NCBI GenBank assembly: GCA_964030785.1
Contig: OZ034969.1
Coordinates: 43,808,701 to 43,872,700, forward strand
Source: Siderastrea siderea
Taxonomy: Eukaryota > Cnidaria > Anthozoa > Scleractinia > Rhizangiidae
DNA: 64,000 nucleotides
Direction of reading: 5' to 3'
The notes beneath the pieces are model-generated. The model saw nothing but the letters and a program-made list of their open reading frames with translations, was not told the DNA's origin and ran no database searches. Shown here piece after piece: positions 57,701 to 64,000 of the stretch. The position numbers were made by a program, and so were the translations under genes. Numbering within the stretch: the stretch's first letter is position 1; each line of letters begins with the position of its first letter.

Positions 57701-60700
57701 CAGTCGCTATTTGTGCACCTGCAACCACAGAGTGTTGGCAAGAGGTTCAGAATATAAACTTACTTTCCCAAATTCAGAGAGACCATTGTGAACTGGTTGT
57801 TTTTTCTGTACTGGGTCCCACCAAGCATCAGCCCTAAAAAGTACAAAACGAACAAAGGGCTTAGTTTCTTCAGAAGCTGTAGTACTGCGTTGATGGGAAA
57901 GTGAAACAAAAAAATTGGATTTATCAACAGGGTAAATTGGCGACCGTAAAGAAATTGAAAGCTGACGTTTTCGAGTTTCAACGAACGCTTTTCATTCAAC
58001 TAATTTCTTCTTGTTTTTACGTTGCCATGCTCCTACCAATGGCGTCGCTCCACTGTTCTCTATATAAACCCAGGCGTAACCACAATTCCTTGATTCGCTC
58101 TGACGAAGGGCTAACACTCGAAACGTCAGCTTTTAATTTCTCTAAGGCCAATTTACGTTATCAACTCAGTTGTTAAATCCAATTTGTTGTGTAGTACAAA
58201 ACTGTTAATTAAGGATGAACAGCAAATCATAAGTTAGGGCTTTTATAGAATACTCCCCAATAGTGCCACAAGGTCAACATGTTTTAACAATTTCTATGGA
58301 GTACGGCAAAAATTGTCTTGAAAATGCCCGCCCATTGAAAGCATAAAACTGCATGTACCCCATATACAACTTTTCGAGTTTTCCACTTAATACAAATCAG
58401 TGTTCTAAAAAATCAGTGTTATTTTGTACACTGAAAACAGCAAAAGTGAGCTATAATTTATGGGTCTACCTAATACATGCGAGGATCGGGCCATTCGCGA
58501 ACTTTTCTGTTTTTCGTTTCAAAGTCATTTCAATCAAATATACATAGCACCCCTTATTTATGTTGAGTTAATTTATGACATGAGCACAGACTTTGAGTTT
58601 GTAATTAGTTTCCAAAAGTGCTTGTACACCTCCGGAGCTTAGGGGAAAAGTCACGTAATGATGTGGCTTGAACTCCGCTTGGGTTATTTCTATCAAATGT
58701 TAAATGTACAACAGAGGGCATATGGAATAATGTGCTATATGAATCTCACACCATGCAAACCTTTAGAAAACTGAAATGGGGACATGTTTTTTATTTTTTT
58801 TATTTTTTTTTTCATTGACATTACCCAACATTTACCAATATAAGAAATTAGATTTTTACTTGGGTACTATGTGGGAGGTAGGGAAGCCAGTTCTTACCAT
58901 GGAGTATTACAGGAGTGTGTCAGTGTCATGTATCTCACTCCCAGGTTGTAAAACATTCTTAGCATTCCAAGGCTGGAGTCAATCATATGACCTCCCTCCA
59001 GTCCGATCAAGGAGCCAATTTTGCCGTTCTTCTTTGCATCCCGTATTCCTTGAGCTGTGGTCACAAACACAAGGTCTTCTGGGTATTTTTCTACCAGCCG
59101 CTTGATAACTGAAACTTGTTCAAGACCTATTCTGACGGCATTTTTCAATCGTGCGCTGCATGGACCATATGCTGCCCAAAACTACAAACAATGAATATTG
59201 AGGATTAGACAAGTATTTACTTCTTAAGAAACAAAAAGGTAAATCTGCCCTTAGCCAAAGACCACATGGCCAACACATAAACATAATTTGCATCACGTAT
59301 AAGGTAACTAGGAGTTTTTCTACTGCCCCTGGGTGGGAAAGTAGTCCATCGCAGGTGAAGCCCCAGCATTTTGTTACGTTTCCCAAAAGGTTTGATAGCA
59401 GGCATTCCCTGCACATGGGTAAACAGACCTAATACGGGCAACGATTTTTGTCTAAGATAAAGGTTACTGTGGTGAAGCTTTCCTAGGCCTAAGACCAAAA
59501 TGAAACCCAGGATCAATATCTGTTAAATGTTCAGAAACGAGTCTCGTGTCAAAACAAACAAGGACAAGAAAATCATTACATGTGGTCGAACAAGTCACTC
59601 ACACACGTATGAGCACACCTTCATAACATCGTGTTCAGAAACGATAGATATCGAGAAAGCCCAGTGAGATGTCTTTCCCTGAAAGGGTTTAGACCGCCAA
59701 GAAGTGTTTTTTTTTAAATAACGACCAATTACTCAGTAAACAATGATTAAACAGTGACAAACTGTTGGCCGACACTTTTTGTGGGGATGCAGATCTTCAA
59801 AGATTCTGTTTCAACGAACAAACACTTCAGATTCGTGTGAAATTATTAACCGGCCGTCGCAATAAGACGACCGCCGGTTAATAAAATGGACACGGTCTTT
59901 TCTTGATGGTCAGTTGGCTTAACATACGAACAAAGTGCTGTAAAGCTTGTGGTACAGGCACTCAAGAGCGGTACTGTCTTCTATAAGACGCATGCGCATA
60001 TTGGTATGCTGAATGTTACCTTCGTGTGTTCTTGTCTTTTAATTTACAGTATTTAAGATATGAACGGCAAAGGGTTGTTAAGTATGGGGTTTCAGTATTT
60101 GTCTTGTATAACGTATGCGCAACTGAGTAAAGCAGCTAATAGGATTGAATGCGAAATTGGCTGTGTTGTCTAATCTAGTTAGTGGTTGTGGTGAAAATTT
60201 TTTGAACGCAGGAGTTTTGTTATGGCGATTGACATTTTGAGGGATGTAAAAATGTGGGAATGGAATGATTTGTGAATGTGAGGAGCATATCACGCTTCTG
60301 TGAATGTGATTTGCTTTGAAAGTTCCGTTTTGTATAGCAGCGGTGTAAAATTGCGTTGCGTGAGAGGCAGTTTCCCTTGGCGTTTTATGGCGGGATGGTT
60401 TCCCCAGTGGATTGTAAGTTTTCTCATTGGGTAACCTGTATTTCGCAGAGGAGAGAAAAGACAGCTGAGTTTGCAGCTTATTAGCACGGTAAGGAACGGT
60501 GGCTTAGGAAGAGAAGGGATTAGCACTAGTACGATGATGCAATTAGTGGATTGCACCAGCGATACATCATAGTTCTTCAGAAGGGAGAGAGGTGAGTGTT
60601 TATTTGAGGGGAGAAGTTGATTTGAATTGCATAAAGACGAAGGAATCGGTCATTAATAAGGAGATCAATTAATAAGGTAGCTGTTACGAGTCTTTAAGAT

Positions 60701-61938
60701 AGAAAATAACTGAATATCGAGCGATGCGTGTGGTTTGCGTGTGGTGTTCGCTGTTGCCTTGGTTGGATTTGAGGTAATTCATTTACGTTACGAATTCCGA
60801 GTCAACTTGTTTACTTTTGCAAGGGGATTCCCGGGTCAGCAAACTGGATTTAAACATCACGTCATGAGATATGCCTTAACGTGCCACATACTCTGACGAT
60901 CTGCTCGAGCTCGTGTTTATCAAGGGTTATATTTTGATTCTACTGGTATGTTCACTGTTTGTATTTACGGTCTAAGCACAACAGTAAATACTTCGTCGTC
61001 CCTCTGTAAGCATTCTCAGTTGTGGACGAATTTATACCGACATTCAACGTTTGAGTGAATTTGCGCTTTTCACCAGAAATAAAAGCGATAAGAAAGATAA
61101 GCTGAGTCGTCAGAGTTTCAACATTACGTCATCCAGTAACGCTGTAGTCAAAATATTGTGTCACACAATCACACTTTTCGTCACGCCGGTTCGTATAAAT
61201 AAAGGATCGCGCTAACATTTGTGAAACCTGGGGGTGGGGAGGGTCAGAACGGCCGGTTAAGATGCCCAAAGGGCTTTCTTGTTTCATAGTGAAATGGCAC
61301 CATGGTGAGACATCCGTGCAGTTCCGACGCTGAATAGGATTGGACTAACGGACGGACCATTTGACTATGGGGTGGGGAGGTGTGGTTTGAAAAAAAATAC
61401 ATTGCAAGCATATTGGTACAATAAAAAAATTCCTGCGCAAAACGAATGTGGAAAAAACTTTATACCACATACAGTGGGCCGAAAAAATTAATGTTACACA
61501 GTGAAAAAAATATCTTGCAGGCTCAAGCCCAGCGGAAAAAAAAACTAATTCTTTACAAGTGTAGGGGATGAAAAAAAGTCATACCTATACAAAATCACTC
61601 AGCCCCCCTTCAAAAATCAAATGGTCGGCCGCTAATTTAATTATATCCCTATTTTCACGTAATCAGAAGCACGCTTGTCGCCAAAATCGTCACAATCTGT
61701 GTTTGTTCCGGTCTCATATGAAAGCTATGCAGTTTGACGCACACTTCCTTTGGTCCTTACTTCCAACATATTTTAATATTTTATATATTTCCTTAAAGAT
61801 TCCTTCACCTGACTGCCAACTTTGCCTTTCCTCAGACGTGGTATGTCTGTATGCCATGAAGGTTCACTGGTGTCAAATGTCATATTCTCAAACCTGTTGT
61901 GGTACTTAATACGAATCTGATAGGGAGCGTCATTATGC
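51777..61938 (-). CDS. Peptidase M19 (membrane/renal dipeptidase-like), 5' end missing (9 exons, 373 aa seen)
   Basis: Exons: 61938-61809, 59181-58898, 57833-57764, 56232-56133, 55889-55810, 55332-55236, 54387-54312, 53166-53031, 51926-51777; all phases agree, stop TAG. M19 enzymes are binuclear-zinc dipeptidases, in animals often membrane-anchored and acting on leukotriene D4 or cystinyl-bis-glycine. Visible metal and active-site motifs: HND (first exon), [11 protein letters not shown] (bridging Glu), [12 protein letters not shown] (substrate His), LVDLSHVS and IFSHSSAY (two zinc His), HGRNVPNDV (Arg) and GLGSDYDG (Asp). [20 protein letters not shown] is the usual lead-in. The C-terminus ([14 protein letters not shown] ... 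PLKI) has no hydrophobic GPI-type tail, so it may be secreted. The exon before HND, with the signal peptide and the Asp-Gly that normally precedes HND, was not found and probably lies beyond 64000. Introns hold a SINE, a Penelope tail and MITE-like repeats. Confidence 0.88.
53710..54285. repeat. MITE-like repeat with AATAAACGCCGG motifs
   Basis: AACGCCGGGGGCATTTATTT at the left and AATAAACGCCGG, GCGTTTATTTCAAATTTG and GACCCGGCGTTTTTAATAAT at the right form direct and inverted partners. Edges are unclear. It lies in the dipeptidase intron between exons 54387-54312 and 53166-53031. Confidence 0.45.
57014..57265 (+). repeat. tRNA-Ser-derived SINE
   Basis: GGCAGTATGGCCGAGTGGTT is a tRNA A-box head; CCGGACCTGAAATCCGG is an anticodon-like arm with TGA in the loop, pointing to tRNA-Ser; GGTTCAAGACACG is a weakened B box. 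A non-tRNA body follows with a second CCCAGGTTCAACTCCCCGG block and ends in AT-rich sequence with AATAAA. It lies in a dipeptidase intron. Confidence 0.7.
57918..58190. repeat. Inverted pair of Penelope-type tails
   Basis: The right part (58097-58190) reads CTCTGACGAAGGGCTAACAC, TCGAAACGTCAGC and a TTATCAACTCAGTTGTTAAA block; the left part (57918-57995) is its degenerate mirror. About 100 bp lie between. A third copy abuts the broken gene at 2278-2360. Confidence 0.6.
59182..61808. other. Dipeptidase intron without further exons seen
   Basis: A 2.6-kb intron. An inverted CCGGCCGTC / GACGGCCGG-like pair near 59850-59880 (CCGGCCGTCGCAATAAGACG and ACCGCCGGTTAATAAA) is the only structure I note. 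Short frames here have no domain. Confidence 0.4.
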
Positions 61939-64000
61939 CTGCAAAAAATCACCCGACGGTCAGTAAGGTCCTTAAACAACATCTCAAACCCAAAACCCTT
62001 ACTACAAGTGAACTCTAGGCTTAGCATATTTATAATTTGAAACCGTTTCAGCATTATAGGTCATTAAAGCGGACTTGACCTGGCCTATCTTACAAAGCAG
62101 AGTTATAAACCAGTTACCTAACGCCACCGAAACCAACATAATTTATTGTGTAGAACGTATCGTATTACTAAACTGTGTTTAAAATATTATTGTAGCGAAA
62201 GTTTTCCTACTTGTTATACTAGTACTCATTTCATATCTCACACAAAAAAATCAACATAAATAGCATTAATAGCTTGTTTATTTATTATTTGTTTAAAGAT
62301 ACCCCTGAATAGTAGTGCCTTGGGTACTTCTTCGTGGTGTCCTATTCTGCGCATTCCCTCCAAAGAAATGGAGTCATCTCATAATTTTACCGCTGAGATA
62401 AGTAATTAAAACAGCTCCAAACACATTTGTTTTGATGAACTGAATTCATTTATTCTTCAAGTGGATTATAAAAGACTTTTAAAAAATCCGCAGAGCTCTG
62501 ATGTCGAGAATGGGAATTACATGTTTAAAAGTTTGAACAAGAAAAACTATTATGAATGATTTATTTTATTGTATTTCATTTGTTATTTATTTATTTATTT
62601 ATTTATTTATTTGTTTGTTTTTTGTATTGTTTTTTGTATTAAGGTGACTCTCATTGTGCATCCTTACTGTACATAATTTATCGCGATCTTTTCGCAAACA
62701 TTTCGAACTTGGAAAGTTTCGAGACAGAGCTGAGGAAAGTTTCGAGACAGACCTGAGGAATAAAGGTTTTTTAAGGAGCGAGGTGACGTATCTTTTTTAT
62801 CTCGTTATTTTAGCCTAGCAGCCGCCAACTTTCTTTCTTCTCTTTTTTTTTTTTTTGGTTAGCGTCGGCAAGCATCTGATCGCTACAAACGCGAACTTGT
62901 CTGTAAGTCGTAGAGACAACATCGTGAATTCGAGAAAACGTTTGGACTCAATATCCTTAATAAATTCTGTCATAGACAAAAAGAAATTGCTGTTCACTTG
63001 TGCCCTTGTCTAGCAAGTTGCTTCAAGTTTTGCTTTTTTCTCCCCTTTCTACTCTAAACGTTGCGCGAACTGATGAAAAATATGTTTCAAACATTTGATT
63101 TTATTTCGAGTGACTCACTTCAATTAATTTGCATTCTTTTCGCGTGGGCTTGCGTCAGCGCTGTTTGTGTCTCCAAAAAATTGCGTCATCAGTGCATCGG
63201 CGGACCAGACATACACTGTACAAACCCCCGTAATTGATGTGGCAATCATGTCACGCCACGTCACTCGTCGAGTTCACACGCTGGAAATTTGTAAAAACTT
63301 TGCACGGATTTTAAAGGTTAGCCCTGCTTTTGTTTGATAGATCCCATTTTACTTATCGCTAATATAAATTTTCACGCTATAGCCGAAAAATTGGATAAGA
63401 AATCCGACTGAAGTATAAGACAATCTTGAAAAGAACATCACTCTCTTGGTCTCACTATCCTCTGTCGTACACGTAATTTTTAATGAGCGCTGTTGTTAAA
63501 TTTCTGTTTCAAACTTATCAAGTGATTACGTTTGAAAGATAAGTGAAGTTATGTGTTAGATAAAAAGGGGGACTGACTTGTAATTTACCTTTTTTCAATA
63601 ATGACAAAAATGAACAATTCACAATAAAATAAACGATAAAGAGACTGCTCCTTGTAACATATATCACGCCGTCAGGTTTTTAGGGTGACTTGATGAGTGT
63701 AGTAAATATTGGTGTTTTATACCCATAGGTTTTTAAAAAAGATAAGTTCATTACCACGGTGTAGTTGAATGTTCACATCTAAGAAAGGGATCAGTAGAGG
63801 TGGTTGAATGTTCACTGAAAAATTTGTGGTTTACGAACTGCCAAGTCCGTATTATTATAAACGGAATAATTGAATAACCTCAGACCTGCGTGTGATAAAC
63901 CAACCTGCACTTGAGCAGCACTTGCGACCGGAAATAAAGCAGTCTGATTACCTCGAGAGCAAAGCGAAAAGCACCGCCCACAAGCGCTCAAACTGATAAC
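61939..64000. other. Gene-poor right end
   Basis: Upstream side of the first seen dipeptidase exon. It holds a (TTTA)n tract at about 62577-62612 and a short pyrimidine run at 62834-62857. No signal-peptide exon with the needed phase (two bases left over) was found. Confidence 0.4.
62577..62612 (+). repeat. (TTTA)n microsatellite
   Basis: About eight TTTA/TTAT units in a row followed by TTTG units. Confidence 0.85.

Noticed and set aside
63745..63830. Possible retroelement fragment on the minus strand (LLIPFLDVNIQLHRGNELIF)
   Set aside because: PFLDV resembles a Penelope reverse-transcriptase motif but the frame is short and nothing else around it supports the call.
63930..64000. Possible signal-peptide exon for the dipeptidase (LWAVLFALLS, then GTAATC)
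   Set aside because: Phase would fit, but it would give Arg, not the expected Asp-Gly, before HND, and the frame runs off the window.

Overview
This is eukaryotic, intron-rich, AT-rich animal DNA. Gene content (a large ankyrin-repeat gene, a secreted NHL propeller, a D-cysteine desulfhydrase/ACC-deaminase-like enzyme, a membrane-dipeptidase-like enzyme) and repeat content (hAT, Penelope-like, L1/Tx1-like, tRNA-derived SINEs, many foldback and TIR elements) suggest a cnidarian, probably an anthozoan such as a stony coral. The organism call is inference; no search was run. Most listed reading frames are chance. The real genes were rebuilt by joining short exons whose splice phases agree.

Layout. 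(1) 556-2277 (-): broken gene for a helical plus beta-propeller-like protein, with three frame changes and a repeat at its 5' edge. (2) 6036-29916 (-): NHL-repeat gene of 14 exons and 406 aa, with a signal peptide and six NHL repeats, most encoded by a long exon plus a 34-37 nt micro-exon. Its 10.6 kb first intron holds an apparently intact hAT transposon (23414-26494), a second hAT-like element with a nested Penelope-like fragment (26662-29206), a TIR element full of minisatellite (20887-21999) and large palindromes. (3) 30383-37128 (+): ankyrin gene of 3 exons and 967 aa with about 26 repeats, head-to-head with gene 2 across 466 bp. Its second intron carries an L1/Tx1-like retrotransposon with a 5' inversion, inserted in a tRNA-like SINE. 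(4) 40745-49733 (-): D-cysteine desulfhydrase/ACC deaminase-like gene, 9 exons, 366 aa. (5) 51777-61938 (-): peptidase M19 (membrane dipeptidase) gene, 9 exons seen, 5' end not found.

Between and inside genes the DNA is mostly non-autonomous mobile elements. No operon, CRISPR or prokaryotic feature is present. The most unusual observation is a hairpin in intron 5 of the desulfhydrase gene whose loop holds a 29-nt antisense copy (27/29) of the gene's own exon 6. I found no multi-gene system that looks new.
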